Source: Bacillus glycinifermentans (lineage in GTDB: Bacteria; Bacillota; Bacilli; Bacillales; Bacillaceae). From it: DNA of 64,000 nucleotides. The stretch covers positions 372,001-436,000 of the forward strand of contig NZ_LECW02000045.1 in NCBI RefSeq assembly GCF_001042475.2, read 5' to 3'. How positions within the stretch are numbered: the stretch's first letter is position 1; every line of letters starts with the position of its first letter. Position numbers and translations under genes: made by a program. The notes below the pieces were generated by a model. The model searched no databases. It saw nothing but the letters and a program-made list of their open reading frames with translations, and was not told the DNA's origin. Shown one piece after another: positions 25,991 to 35,206 of this stretch.

Positions 25991-26821
25991 TTGAGCGGAC
26001 TTTGGTATACAGAAAAGCAAACGAAAAATTTCGGCATCACGATGAAAATCAACAAGACTTTACATACAGAACAAACAGAATTCCAAAATCTTGAAATGGC
26101 GGAAACGGAAGAATTCGGAAACATGCTGTTTTTGGATGGCATGGTCATGACGTCTGAAAAAGATGAGTTCGTCTATCATGAAATGGTAGCTCATGTTCCG
26201 CTGTTTACGCACCCGAATCCGGAGCAGGTGCTTGTCGTCGGCGGCGGGGACGGCGGCGTCATCCGCGAAATTTTGAAGCATCCGGGTGTCAAAAAGGCGA
26301 CGCTCGTCGATATCGACGGGAAAGTCATCGAGTACTCAAAGAAATTCCTTCCGACGATTGCGGGCAAGCTCGATGATCCGCGCGTCGAAGTGAAAGTCGG
26401 CGACGGCTTCATGCACATCGCCGAATCCGAAAACGAGTACGATGTCATCATGGTCGACTCCACAGAGCCTGTAGGTCCCGCTGTCAACCTGTTCACGAAA
26501 GGCTTTTACGCCGGAATTGCAAAAGCGTTGAAAGAGGACGGCATCTTTGTCGCTCAAACGGACAACCCTTGGTTTACGCCTGAGCTGATCACGAACGTTC
26601 AGCGCGACGTGAAAGAGATTTTCCCGATTACAAGGCTGTATTTGGCGAACATTCCGACATATCCGAGCGGACTGTGGACGTTTACGATCGGTTCGAAAAA
26701 ATACGATCCGCTTGAAGTGGAGGATAGCCGCTTCTTTGACATCGATACGAAATACTACACAAAAGAAATCCATAAAGCGGCATTCGTGCTTCCGAAATTC
26801 GTCAGCGATTTAATCAAATAA
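25991..26821 (+). CDS. speE: Spermidine synthase
   Basis: 276 residues from a TTG with aaaggaaga upstream, the same length and start ([20 protein letters not shown]) as in B. subtilis. It transfers an aminopropyl group from decarboxylated S-adenosylmethionine to putrescine. Motifs: [16 protein letters not shown] for the decarboxy-AdoMet nucleoside, [19 protein letters not shown], and the catalytic [11 protein letters not shown] with YDVI just before. It is cotranscribed with speB, which makes the putrescine. Confidence 0.96.
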   Translation: MSGLWYTEKQTKNFGITMKINKTLHTEQTEFQNLEMAETEEFGNMLFLDGMVMTSEKDEFVYHEMVAHVPLFTHPNPEQVLVVGGGDGGVIREILKHPGVKKATLVDIDGKVIEYSKKFLPTIAGKLDDPRVEVKVGDGFMHIAESENEYDVIMVDSTEPVGPAVNLFTKGFYAGIAKALKEDGIFVAQTDNPWFTPELITNVQRDVKEIFPITRLYLANIPTYPSGLWTFTIGSKKYDPLEVEDSRFFDIDTKYYTKEIHKAAFVLPKFVSDLIK

Positions 26822-26831
26822 AAACGAACTT

Positions 26832-26859
26832 GCGCAGGATGAGATTCTGCGCTTTTTTT
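26832..26859 (+). terminator. Intercistronic hairpin between speE and speB
   Basis: gcgcag - 9 nt - ctgcgc followed by seven T, ending one base before the speB Shine-Dalgarno (aggagg). It could thin out readthrough into speB or shield the speE 3' end. Confidence 0.6.
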
Positions 26860-26876
26860 CAGGAGGTTGAACGAAC

Positions 26877-27749
26877 ATGAGATTTGATGAAGCATATTCG
26901 GGAAAGGTATTTATCGCAAGCCGTCCGAATTGGGAAGATGCGGAGGCGATTCTTTACGGCATGCCGATGGACTGGACGGTCAGCTACCGCCCGGGCTCAC
27001 GCTTCGGCCCGGCGCGAATCCGCGAGGTATCCATCGGGCTTGAAGAATACAGCCCTTATTTGGACAGGGAACTTACCGACATTCGCTTTTTTGACGCCGG
27101 CGACATCCCCCTGCCTTTCGGGAACCCGCAGCGCAGCCTTGATATGATTGAAGAGTTTGTCGACAGCATTTTGGAAAAGGGAAAATTCCCGCTCGGCATG
27201 GGCGGAGAACATCTTGTCTCATGGCCTGTCATTAAAGCGATGCACAAAAAATATCCGGATCTGGCCATCATTCATATGGATGCACATACAGATCTCCGCG
27301 TCGACTATGAAGGAGAGCCGCTCTCGCATTCAACGCCGATCCGTAAAGCGGCGGAGCTGATCGGCCCGGAAAACGTCTTTTCATTCGGAATCCGGTCAGG
27401 CATGAAAGAAGAGTTTGAGTGGGCGAAGGAAAACGGCATGCACATTTCCAAGTTTGAAGTGCTTGAGCCGCTCAAACAAATCCTTCCGAAGCTCGCCGGC
27501 CGCCCGGTCTACGTGACGATCGATATCGACGTCCTCGACCCTGCGCATGCGCCGGGGACGGGCACGGTCGACGCCGGGGGCATCACGTCAAAAGAGCTGC
27601 TCACGTCAATTCATGAAATTGCCCGTTCAGATGTGAAAGTCGCCGGGGCCGACCTTGTAGAAGTAGCGCCGGTCTACGACCATTCGGAGCAGACGGCGAA
27701 TACGGCGAGCAAGCTGATTCGCGAAATGCTGCTCGGCTGGGTAAAATAA
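26877..27749 (+). CDS. speB: Agmatinase
   Basis: 290 residues with a perfect aggaggt. It splits agmatine into putrescine and urea. The ureohydrolase signatures binding two Mn are complete: LGMGGEHLVSWPV, IIHMDAHTDLRVDY and VYVTIDIDVLDPAHAPGTGT, and GVADLVEVAP-like sequence (AGADLVEVAPVYDHSEQT) near the C-terminus. With speA elsewhere and speE ahead of it, it completes the agmatine route to spermidine. Confidence 0.96.
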   Translation: MRFDEAYSGKVFIASRPNWEDAEAILYGMPMDWTVSYRPGSRFGPARIREVSIGLEEYSPYLDRELTDIRFFDAGDIPLPFGNPQRSLDMIEEFVDSILEKGKFPLGMGGEHLVSWPVIKAMHKKYPDLAIIHMDAHTDLRVDYEGEPLSHSTPIRKAAELIGPENVFSFGIRSGMKEEFEWAKENGMHISKFEVLEPLKQILPKLAGRPVYVTIDIDVLDPAHAPGTGTVDAGGITSKELLTSIHEIARSDVKVAGADLVEVAPVYDHSEQTANTASKLIREMLLGWVK

Positions 27750-27752
27750 GTC

Positions 27753-27783
27753 AAGCTGTCCCCTCTTTAGGACAGCTTTTTAC
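27753..27783 (+). terminator. Terminator of speEB
   Basis: aagctgtcc / ggacagctt with an 8-nt loop and T run. Confidence 0.8.
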
Positions 27784-27815
27784 TTTTTTGTGATTTCTGA
27801 TAAAAAGTGTTTAAC

Positions 27816-27844
27816 TTGCGGGCTGTTCTGTTAAGATGTATATA
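27816..27844 (+). promoter_or_regulatory. Promoter of ywiB-argS
   Basis: TTGCGG (27816-27821), 17 nt, TATATA (27839-27844). The leader to ywiB is about 75 nt. Confidence 0.65.
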
Positions 27845-27923
27845 AGGGTGAAGCGGTTGAACTTTTTTTCTTGAATGATTATACTAGTCAAGTCAAATCC
27901 GAATGAAAAAAGGATGTGTCGGA

Positions 27924-28352
27924 ATGGATCGGGAGACACCCGTCAAGATTCACGTGAAATCCGTTATCCAGGAAGGATCAGACTTGGAAACGATTGAATT
28001 CCGGACAACCGGATTTTATTATATGAAGAAAGATAAATTATACCTTACCTATCATGAAGAGCATGAAGCGGGAAAGGTCAAAACGATCGTCAAAGCGAGC
28101 GAAAATGAAGTGTTGGTGATGCGGTCCGGCGCGATCGAAATGAAGCAGCGGTTTATAAAGGGCAGCCGCACCGTCACACATTATAAAATGCCGTTCGGAC
28201 AGCTTGAGCTTGGTGTTGACACAAAGGATATAGCAGTCAATCGTCAGCCGGAGAACGGAAATATTCATATTGTCTACGATATGCTTGTAAGCGGTGATCA
28301 AAAGCACTTACATAAAATGTCGATTTCGTACAGAGGAGGACATGATTCATGA
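27924..28352 (+). CDS. ywiB: DUF1934 protein YwiB
   Basis: 142 residues from the ATG at 27924 ([18 protein letters not shown]), the same length as B. subtilis YwiB; the ATG seven codons earlier has no ribosome site, while aaagga precedes this one. The fold of the family is a small beta-barrel like lipocalins; the repeating beta pattern [20 protein letters not shown] fits. Function unknown. The last four bases overlap the argS start (ATGA), so the two are translationally coupled. Confidence 0.88.
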   Translation: MDRETPVKIHVKSVIQEGSDLETIEFRTTGFYYMKKDKLYLTYHEEHEAGKVKTIVKASENEVLVMRSGAIEMKQRFIKGSRTVTHYKMPFGQLELGVDTKDIAVNRQPENGNIHIVYDMLVSGDQKHLHKMSISYRGGHDS

Positions 28353-30019
28353 ACATAGTCGAACAGATGAAGGATGCGCTGAAGCAGGAAATTAAAGAAG
28401 CCGTCATAAAAGCGGGGCTGGCCGATGCGGCGGATATTCCGGAAGTCGTTTTGGAAGTGCCGAAAGACAAAGCGCACGGCGACTACTCGACAAATATGGC
28501 AATGCAGCTTGCAAGAATCGCGAAAAAGGCGCCGCGCAGCATTGCGGAGGACATCGTGGCAAGCTTTGATAAAGGAAAAGCGTCGATTGATAAGCTTGAT
28601 ATCGCGGGACCGGGATTTATCAATTTTTATATGGACAATCAATATTTGACAAAGCTGATTCCTGCCGTTCTTGAAGCAGGAGAAGCGTACGGCGAATCAA
28701 ATGTCGGAGCAGGAGAGCGCGTTCAAGTGGAATTCGTTTCGGCCAACCCGACGGGCAACCTTCATCTGGGACATGCCCGCGGCGCCGCTGTCGGCGATTC
28801 CCTGTGCAACGTTCTCGAAAAAGCGGGTTATGAGGTAAGCCGCGAATATTACATTAACGATGCCGGCAACCAAATCAACAATCTGGCTCTGTCTGTCGAG
28901 GCCCGCTATTTTGAGGCGCTCGGCCAGGATAAGCCGATGCCTGAAGACGGATACCACGGCGAGGATATTAAAGAAGTCGGACGCAAGCTTGCCGAAGAGT
29001 TCGGCGACCGTTTTATCCATGAGGAGGAAAGCGAACGCCTCGCCTTTTTCCGCGAATACGGGCTGAAATACGAATTGGGCAAACTTCGCGAAGATCTCGA
29101 GAATTTCCGCGTGCCGTTTGACGTGTGGTATTCAGAGACATCGCTTTACGAAAACGGCAAAATCGATCAGGCGCTTGAAGCGCTCCGCGAAAAAGGGCAT
29201 ATCTATGAAGAAGACGGGGCGACATGGTTCAGATCGACGACGTTCGGCGATGACAAAGACCGCGTGCTGATCAAAAAAGACGGATCTTACACGTATCTTC
29301 TGCCTGACATCGCTTATCACAAAGACAAGCTTGACCGCGGTTTTCAAAAGCTGATCAACGTGTGGGGCGCGGATCATCACGGCTATATTCCGCGCATGAA
29401 GGCGGCCATCGAAGCGCTCGGCTATGATAAAGAAACGCTTGAGGTCGAGATCATCCAGCTTGTACACCTATACAAAAACGGCGAAAAAATGAAAATGAGC
29501 AAAAGAACGGGTAAAGCCGTGACAATGCGCGACTTGATCGATGAGGTCGGCCTTGACGCCGTGCGCTATTTCTTCGCGATGCGCAGCGCTGACACCCATA
29601 TGGACTTCGACCTTGACCTTGCCGTCTCCACGTCGAACGAAAATCCGGTGTATTACGCGCAGTACGCACATGCGAGAATTTGCAGCATGCTGCGCCAGGG
29701 CGAAGAAAAAGGGATTCTTCCTGAAGGAAATCTTGATTTCTCAAAGATCGCTTCTGAAAAAGAATACGATCTGCTAAAAGTGATCGGCTCTTTCCCTGAA
29801 GCGGTCGCTGACGCGGCTCAAAAACGGATTCCTCACCGCATCACAAACTATATATTTGAACTGGCATCCGCTCTGCACAGTTTTTACAATGCCGAGAAGG
29901 TTCTTGATGCAGCTGATGAAGGAAAAAGCCGTGCGCGCTTATCGTTGATGAAAGCTACGCAAATCACACTGAACAACGCGCTGAAACTGATCGGCGTTTC
30001 CGCGCCTGAAAAAATGTAA
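28349..30019 (+). CDS. argS: Arginyl-tRNA synthetase
   Basis: 556 residues, the usual length. Class I synthetase: HIGH-type motif in [20 protein letters not shown] (about 135) and KMSK in [20 protein letters not shown] (about 380). The N-terminal ~110 residues are the ArgRS-specific add-1 domain that reads the D-loop, and the C-terminal helical bundle (DALRB) binds the anticodon. It charges tRNA-Arg in the cytoplasm. Confidence 0.97.
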   Translation: MNIVEQMKDALKQEIKEAVIKAGLADAADIPEVVLEVPKDKAHGDYSTNMAMQLARIAKKAPRSIAEDIVASFDKGKASIDKLDIAGPGFINFYMDNQYLTKLIPAVLEAGEAYGESNVGAGERVQVEFVSANPTGNLHLGHARGAAVGDSLCNVLEKAGYEVSREYYINDAGNQINNLALSVEARYFEALGQDKPMPEDGYHGEDIKEVGRKLAEEFGDRFIHEEESERLAFFREYGLKYELGKLREDLENFRVPFDVWYSETSLYENGKIDQALEALREKGHIYEEDGATWFRSTTFGDDKDRVLIKKDGSYTYLLPDIAYHKDKLDRGFQKLINVWGADHHGYIPRMKAAIEALGYDKETLEVEIIQLVHLYKNGEKMKMSKRTGKAVTMRDLIDEVGLDAVRYFFAMRSADTHMDFDLDLAVSTSNENPVYYAQYAHARICSMLRQGEEKGILPEGNLDFSKIASEKEYDLLKVIGSFPEAVADAAQKRIPHRITNYIFELASALHSFYNAEKVLDAADEGKSRARLSLMKATQITLNNALKLIGVSAPEKM

Positions 30020-30024
30020 TATTC

Positions 30025-30057
30025 ATCCCTTATCCTTTTGGATGAGGGATTTTTTTG
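30025..30057 (+). terminator. Terminator of argS
   Basis: atcccttatcc / ggatgagggat with one mismatch and seven T. Confidence 0.75.
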
Positions 30058-30493
30058 TTATCGAAATATAAAGCGGAAATGATGGAGACAGATCGCATCG
30101 ATGTAGAAAACGGGTTTTTCATTTCCGCAACAAAAGACAATCTTGATATGGACCGAATCTGCCGTTTTTTGAGCGAACAATCGTACAGGGCAAAAGGAAT
30201 CATAAGAGCTGGTCACGGAAATGATCCGGAACACGCAGCTTTGCTGCGGGCTGTATGAAAACGGCGGAAAGCGGGCCGGATTCGCCAGGGTGATCTTCGG
30301 ACTTTGTCAGGTTCGGCTGGGTTTGCAACGTCTTTATTTGGCCGTTCGCTGGGAAAGCGGCTGGTTGAAGCGCTTGTCAGCCATCCAAAGCTTGCGGGCG
30401 TCTGTTTGATGCTGGGGACTGATGATGCGCACGGCTTGGCGAATGTTGATTAGTGATGAGGATATGAAAACGGTCGAAAACAGATACGGATGA
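30055..30493 (+). pseudogene. Decayed GNAT acetyltransferase
   Basis: Three reading frames read in turn give pieces of one N-acetyltransferase. Frame 1: NLDMDRICRFLSEQSYRAKG. Frame 2: GLYENGGKRAGFARVI. Frame 3: FGWVCNVFI and then LGKRLVEALVSHPKLAGVCL, MLGTDDAHGL. At least two frameshifts and small losses separate them, and possible C-terminal remains (DEDMKTVENRYG) follow a stop. The intact relative in Bacillus is a YwiD-type GNAT of about 140-150 residues. Nothing here can make a working protein. A sequencing error alone is unlikely to explain several breaks. Confidence 0.75.
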
Positions 30494-30498
30494 TCATT

Positions 30499-30530
30499 TT
30501 AAAAAAAAGGAAGGGTGTTCGCCCTTCCTT
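30499..30530 (-). terminator. Terminator of the small minus-strand gene
   Basis: aaggaaggg / cccttcctt with a 6-nt loop; on the minus strand it is followed by eight T. Confidence 0.8.
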
Positions 30531-30795
30531 ATTGAACGTTCGTCTGGTAAACGATTGATTTCGCCTTTCGTATCAAGGTTTCCGCTTCTTTTCCTTCAAT
30601 CACGATAAGGCATTCCTTCTCCCGATTGGACATTCTGAACATCTCCAATTCGAGCAGATCTTTAATTTTGCACATCGTTTTTTTCGTGCAGATATATAGC
30701 TGATGTTGTGCTGAGCGGCAAAGCCGGTACAGCTCGATCAAATTTTTTAGCGTCATCGATTTTTCGCCGATTTTAATGGATTCTGCTCGATTCAT
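30529..30795 (-). CDS. Small stress protein, probably YwjC
   Basis: 88 residues with a good ribosome site (ggaggag). The sequence MTLKNLIELYRLCRSAQHQL with four Cys overall and an acidic/basic mix has no motif I know. Its place between argS and fadF and a fine sigma-B promoter suggest the B. subtilis gene ywjC, which I recall as a sigma-B regulon member of similar size; identity is not confirmed. Function unknown, probably general stress. Confidence 0.7.
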   Translation of the reverse strand: MNRAESIKIGEKSMTLKNLIELYRLCRSAQHQLYICTKKTMCKIKDLLELEMFRMSNREKECLIVIEGKEAETLIRKAKSIVYQTNVQ

Positions 30796-30837
30796 CTTGC
30801 ATCTCCTCCGTATGTATATATTCTTTCTGATAAAGTG

Positions 30838-30863
30838 TTACCCGCAGAGCTGTCATGGTAAAC
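30838..30863 (-). promoter_or_regulatory. Sigma-B promoter
   Basis: Minus strand: GTTTAC (30858-30863), 14 nt, GGGTAA (30838-30843). The sigma-B consensus is GTTTAA, 12-15 nt, GGGTAT; one base differs in each box. Confidence 0.75.
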
Positions 30864-30905
30864 ACGAAAGACATTCTCCGATTTTCCAGCGATTATGAAA
30901 AAACA

Positions 30906-30935
30906 TTGACTGAACACTCATTCATTATTTAAGAT
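30906..30935 (+). promoter_or_regulatory. fadF promoter with overlapping FadR box
   Basis: The -35 TTGACT (30906-30911) and -10 TAAGAT (30930-30935) are 18 nt apart. Over them lies TGACTGAACACTCATTCA (30907-30924), close to the B. subtilis FadR operator TGAATGANTANTCATTCA. FadR bound here would block the polymerase; long-chain acyl-CoA releases it. Confidence 0.78.
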
Positions 30936-30985
30936 AAAGATAGACAGAAGGGGTTTTCATTCAGGGGAACTGAAAGGGGGAGCTG

Positions 30986-33103
30986 GTGTTGAGTACGTTG
31001 CTGTGGTTGAATTTCATCGCATTTCTCGGTGTAACCGCTTACGCCGTTTATCTGTTCGTCTATCTGATCAGAACGAGAATCAGCTATATTAAGCTCGGGC
31101 AAAAAGAGGCTTTTGATAAGCGGATCAAAGAGAGGTTTCAAAGGATATGGGAGAATGTGTTCGGTCAGAAAAAACTGCTCAAAGATAAGAAGAGCGGAAT
31201 CATTCATGTGATATTTTTTTACGGTTTTATTCTCGTCCAGTTTGGCGCGCTCGATTTTATTATAAAAGGGCTTTTGCCTGACAGGGGTCTGCCTCTCGGT
31301 AAAGCTTATCCGGTGTTTACGTTTTTCCAGGAAATCGTCACACTGATGATTCTGATTGCTGTCGGCTGGGCTTTTTACAGGCGTTATATCGAAAAGCTCG
31401 TCAGACTGAAACGCAACTTTAAGTCGGGCATCGTCCTGCTGTTGATCGGTGGATTGATGTTTACCGTACTGATCGGGAACGGGATGAATATGGTTTGGCA
31501 CGGGCATTCGCCGTCATGGTACGAGCCGATGGCCTCTCTCGTCGCGTTCGTTTTCGGATTTATAGGCGAAACCGCATCAGGAGCCGTTTTCTATGCAGCT
31601 TGGTGGGCGCACCTGTTGATCTTGCTGACGTTTTTGGTCTATGTTCCGCAGTCCAAGCACGCCCACCTCATCGCCGGACCTGCAAACGTCTTTTTCAGCA
31701 GGCTGACGAATCCGGGGAAGCTTGAAAAGATCGATTTTGAAGACGAATCAAAAGAGACATTCGGCGTCGGCCGCATTGAAGAGTTCAGGCAGTCGCAGCT
31801 CATCGACCTTTACGCATGTGTGGAATGCGGCCGTTGCACGAATATGTGTCCGGCCACAGGCACGGGGAAAATGCTTTCTCCGATGGATCTGATTTTGCGG
31901 CTCAGAGATCACTTGACGGAAAAAGGGGCGGCCGTTACGTCAAAAACGCCTTGGGTTCCGGCACCGCTGTTCCGGCATACAAAGGGAAATCAGCTTGCAC
32001 TGGCAGCAGCCGGAGAAGGATCAAGAGAAGCTGCCGCCTCGGAGATTTACAATCCAAGCTTAATCGGGGACATCATTACCGAAGAGGAAATCTGGGCCTG
32101 CACGACTTGCAGGAATTGCGAGGACCAATGTCCGGTGATGAATGAACACGTCGATAAGATCATCGATCTCCGCCGGTATCTCGTTTTGACCGAAGGGAAA
32201 ATGGACGCCGATGCTCAACGCGCCATGACGAGCATCGAAAGACAGGGCAACCCCTGGGGACTAAACAGAAAAGAACGGGAGAACTGGCGCGATGCGAGAG
32301 AAGACGTCGAAGTGCCGACCGTAAAGGAAATGAAGAAAAAAGGCGCTTCATTTGAATATTTGTTTTGGGTCGGCTCGATGGGCTCGTATGACAGAAGAAG
32401 CCAAAAAATCGCGATCGCTTTTGCGCGCCTTCTCAATGAAGCAGGCGTCACATTTGCGATTTTAGGCAATAAAGAAAAAAACTCCGGCGACACGCCGAGA
32501 CGTCTCGGCAATGAATTTCTATTTCAGGAGCTTGCTGCTAAAAATATCGAAGAATTTGAGAAAAATGGCATCCGAAAAATTGTAACGATCGATCCTCATG
32601 CATACAATGTGTTTAAAAACGAATATCCTGATTTTGGCCTTGAAGCAGACGTTTATCACCATACGGAAATTCTCTCCGCTCTCATCAAGGACGGAAAGCT
32701 TAAACCTGAGTTTCCGGTTAACGAAACCGTCACGTTCCATGATTCATGCTATTTGGGCCGCTACAACGGGGTGTATGATCCTCCGCGCGAGATTCTCCGC
32801 TCCATACCGGGCATCCGCTTAGTCGAAATGGAACGGAGCCGGGAAAACGGAATGTGCTGCGGGGCCGGAGGCGGCCTCATGTGGATGGAGGAAGAGGCGG
32901 GAACAAGGATCAATGTTGCCAGAACTGAACAGGCGCTCCTTGCCGAACCTTCGGTCATCAGCTCTGGATGTCCGTATTGCCTTACAATGCTCGGAGACGG
33001 AACAAAGGCGAAGGAGCTCGACGATCAAGTCGGCACATACGATGTGGCCGAACTGCTTGAACGCGCCGTCTTTGGTGCGGAAGAGAAAGAGCATGCTTCC
33101 TAA
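30986..33103 (+). CDS. fadF: Fe-S oxidoreductase FadF, electron acceptor of fatty-acid oxidation
   Basis: 705 residues, starting at GTG (TTG one codon later is possible). N-terminal ~235 residues contain about five to six membrane helices, possibly haem-binding, like the gamma subunit of nitrate reductase. Then two 4Fe-4S ferredoxin motifs, CVECGRCTNMCP (about 276) and CTTCRNCEDQCP (about 371), and two CCG-type domains (SCYLGRYNGVYDPP, MCCGAGGGLMW, SGCPYCLTMLGDG) of the heterodisulfide-reductase type. It probably passes electrons from the ETF of acyl-CoA dehydrogenases to menaquinone. It heads a five-gene beta-oxidation operon behind a FadR box. Confidence 0.92.
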   Translation: MLSTLLWLNFIAFLGVTAYAVYLFVYLIRTRISYIKLGQKEAFDKRIKERFQRIWENVFGQKKLLKDKKSGIIHVIFFYGFILVQFGALDFIIKGLLPDRGLPLGKAYPVFTFFQEIVTLMILIAVGWAFYRRYIEKLVRLKRNFKSGIVLLLIGGLMFTVLIGNGMNMVWHGHSPSWYEPMASLVAFVFGFIGETASGAVFYAAWWAHLLILLTFLVYVPQSKHAHLIAGPANVFFSRLTNPGKLEKIDFEDESKETFGVGRIEEFRQSQLIDLYACVECGRCTNMCPATGTGKMLSPMDLILRLRDHLTEKGAAVTSKTPWVPAPLFRHTKGNQLALAAAGEGSREAAASEIYNPSLIGDIITEEEIWACTTCRNCEDQCPVMNEHVDKIIDLRRYLVLTEGKMDADAQRAMTSIERQGNPWGLNRKERENWRDAREDVEVPTVKEMKKKGASFEYLFWVGSMGSYDRRSQKIAIAFARLLNEAGVTFAILGNKEKNSGDTPRRLGNEFLFQELAAKNIEEFEKNGIRKIVTIDPHAYNVFKNEYPDFGLEADVYHHTEILSALIKDGKLKPEFPVNETVTFHDSCYLGRYNGVYDPPREILRSIPGIRLVEMERSRENGMCCGAGGGLMWMEEEAGTRINVARTEQALLAEPSVISSGCPYCLTMLGDGTKAKELDDQVGTYDVAELLERAVFGAEEKEHAS

Positions 33104-33136
33104 GCGGGTAAAAATGACAGATGCAGGGGAGAGGGA

Positions 33137-34318
33137 ATGATGGTCAGAACGGTTATTATCGATGGAGCGCGCACGCCTTTCGGAAAACTGGGCGGATCAC
33201 TTCAGCAAAAAACGGCGTCAGAACTCGGAGGCATTGCCATCAAAGAAGCGCTGAAACGGTCAGGTGTCAGGCCTGATGATGTAGATGAAGTCATTATGGG
33301 GACCGTTCTGCAGGGGGGGCAGGGACAGTTGCCGTCAAGGCAGGCGGCAAGGCATGCCGGTCTTCCGTGGGACGTCAAAACGGAAACGGTCAATAAAGTA
33401 TGCGCATCAGGCTTAAGAAGCGTGACAATGGCGGATCAGATCATCCGCGCCGGCGATGCCGACGTCATTGTCGCCGGCGGGATGGAGTCGATGTCAAATG
33501 CCCCTTATGCGCTGACAAAAGCGAGATGGGGCCTGAGGATGGGAGACGGGTCTGTTAAGGACTTGATGATCCTTGACGGGTTGACCTGCTCATTTACGGG
33601 GGCGCATATGGGCTCTTACGGAAACGCTGCGGCAAGAGAATTAGAGATTACGAGAAAAGAGCAGGACTGCTGGGCGCTGCGGAGCCATATGCGGGCGGTT
33701 CGGGCCGCCTCCTCAGGCGTCCTCGGAGAAGAAATCGTCCCCGTCAACATTCGGGAAAAGCGGGGCGGAGAGCTGACAGTGGAACATGATGAAGCCCCGC
33801 GCAGCGACACATCGATCGAACGGCTGGCAGCACTTGCACCCGTCTTTGACCGCGACGGCACGATAACGGCGGGCAATGCCCCGGGCGTAAATGACGGGGC
33901 GTGTGCATTCGCCGTTATGAGCGATCAAAAGGCAAAGTCCATGAATTTGAAGCCTTATGCCGTCATGACGGCGCATGCTTCCATCGCCGTTGAAGCAAAA
34001 GACTTTCCGAAAACACCCGGGCTTGTCATCAATGAGCTGCTGAAAAAAACGGGGGCGGAGCTTTCGGATATCAGCCTGTTTGAAATCAATGAGGCCTTTG
34101 CGGCAGTCGCTCTGGCCAGCGGGCAAATCGCAGGGCTCGATATGGAAAAGGTAAATGTCAACGGCGGTGCGATTGCGCTTGGCCATCCGATCGGCGCCAG
34201 CGGGGCACGAATCCTTTTGACGCTCATGTATGAATTAAAACGGCGCGGCGGCGGTACGGGCATTGCCGCGATTTGCAGCGGCGGCGGACAGGGAGATGCC
34301 GTCATGATCCAAGTTTAA
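33137..34318 (+). CDS. Acetyl-CoA acyltransferase (thiolase)
   Basis: 393 residues. The nucleophile Cys89 is in [17 protein letters not shown], the His in [17 protein letters not shown], and the second Cys in [11 protein letters not shown]. The length and [13 protein letters not shown] put it among acetoacetyl-CoA / 3-ketoacyl-CoA thiolases such as MmgA and ThlA. In this operon it would carry out the last, thiolytic step of beta-oxidation. The start lies behind ggggagaggga; ATG one codon later is equally possible. B. subtilis lacks a thiolase at this position, as I recall. Confidence 0.9.
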   Translation: MMVRTVIIDGARTPFGKLGGSLQQKTASELGGIAIKEALKRSGVRPDDVDEVIMGTVLQGGQGQLPSRQAARHAGLPWDVKTETVNKVCASGLRSVTMADQIIRAGDADVIVAGGMESMSNAPYALTKARWGLRMGDGSVKDLMILDGLTCSFTGAHMGSYGNAAARELEITRKEQDCWALRSHMRAVRAASSGVLGEEIVPVNIREKRGGELTVEHDEAPRSDTSIERLAALAPVFDRDGTITAGNAPGVNDGACAFAVMSDQKAKSMNLKPYAVMTAHASIAVEAKDFPKTPGLVINELLKKTGAELSDISLFEINEAFAAVALASGQIAGLDMEKVNVNGGAIALGHPIGASGARILLTLMYELKRRGGGTGIAAICSGGGQGDAVMIQV

Positions 34319-34332
34319 AAGGGGGATTTTTC

Positions 34333-35190
34333 ATGAGGGATGATACGATTATGGTCATCGGTGCGGGCCAAATGGGGTCAGGGATCGCGCAGGTGTGCGC
34401 CCAAGCCGGCTACAGCGTTTATATGTACGATGTATCAGAAGACCAGATTCAAAAAGGAATGAACCGCATTTCCGACCGGCTCGTCAAGCAGGCGGAAAAG
34501 GGAAAGATGCCTCACCATGACGTCAAAGATATCTACCTGCGCCTCTCTCCGTCAGACTCGCTTAATGATGCGGGAGAAGCCTTTCTCATCATTGAAGCCG
34601 CCGTCGAACGTATGGACGTTAAAAAGGACATTTTCAAGCGTTTGGATGAAAAGACGAAAGATAAGGCAGTATTGGCATCCAATACATCTTCCTTACCGAT
34701 TACAGAGCTTGCCTCTGTCACGAAAAAGCCGCAAAACGTGATCGGCATGCATTTTATGAACCCGGTGCCTGTCATGCAGCTCGTCGAGGTTATCAGGGGG
34801 CTTGAGACGAGCGATCAAACCTTTGATACCGTCGTTGCTACAGCAGAAAAGCTCAAAAAAGTCCCCGTTGAAGTGCACGATTTTCCCGGGTTTATCTCCA
34901 ACCGCATTTTAATGCCGATGATTAATGAAGCGGTTTTTGCGCTTTATGAAGGGGTTGCCGAAAAGGAGAGCATCGACACAATCATGAAGCTCGGAATGAA
35001 CCATCCGATGGGGCCGCTCGCTCTTGCAGACCTGATCGGACTTGATACATGCCTGTATATTATGGAGACGCTGCACAAAGGATTCGGCGATGACAAATAC
35101 AGACCGTGCCCGCTTCTGAGACAGTATGTCAGCGCAGGGCGGCTCGGAAAGAAAACGGGCAAAGGGTTTTATACGTACGACTCCAAATAA
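34333..35190 (+). CDS. 3-hydroxyacyl-CoA (3-hydroxybutyryl-CoA) dehydrogenase
   Basis: 285 residues from the ATG at 34333 with a ggggga site; the longer reading overlaps the thiolase without a ribosome site. Rossmann NAD site IMVIGAGQMGSGIAQVCAQA, then LASNTSSLPITELAS and the family signature HFMNPVPVMQLVEVIRG with catalytic His, and FPGFISNRILMPMINEA. It oxidises 3-hydroxyacyl-CoA to 3-ketoacyl-CoA for the thiolase encoded before it. MmgB is the nearest B. subtilis parallel. Confidence 0.92.
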   Translation: MRDDTIMVIGAGQMGSGIAQVCAQAGYSVYMYDVSEDQIQKGMNRISDRLVKQAEKGKMPHHDVKDIYLRLSPSDSLNDAGEAFLIIEAAVERMDVKKDIFKRLDEKTKDKAVLASNTSSLPITELASVTKKPQNVIGMHFMNPVPVMQLVEVIRGLETSDQTFDTVVATAEKLKKVPVEVHDFPGFISNRILMPMINEAVFALYEGVAEKESIDTIMKLGMNHPMGPLALADLIGLDTCLYIMETLHKGFGDDKYRPCPLLRQYVSAGRLGKKTGKGFYTYDSK

Positions 35191-35206
35191 ACAGGAGGGG
35201 ACACCA

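Noticed and set aside
27903..27923. ywiB start at the first ATG (27903)
   Set aside because: No Shine-Dalgarno precedes it, whereas the ATG at 27924 has one and gives the family length of 142.
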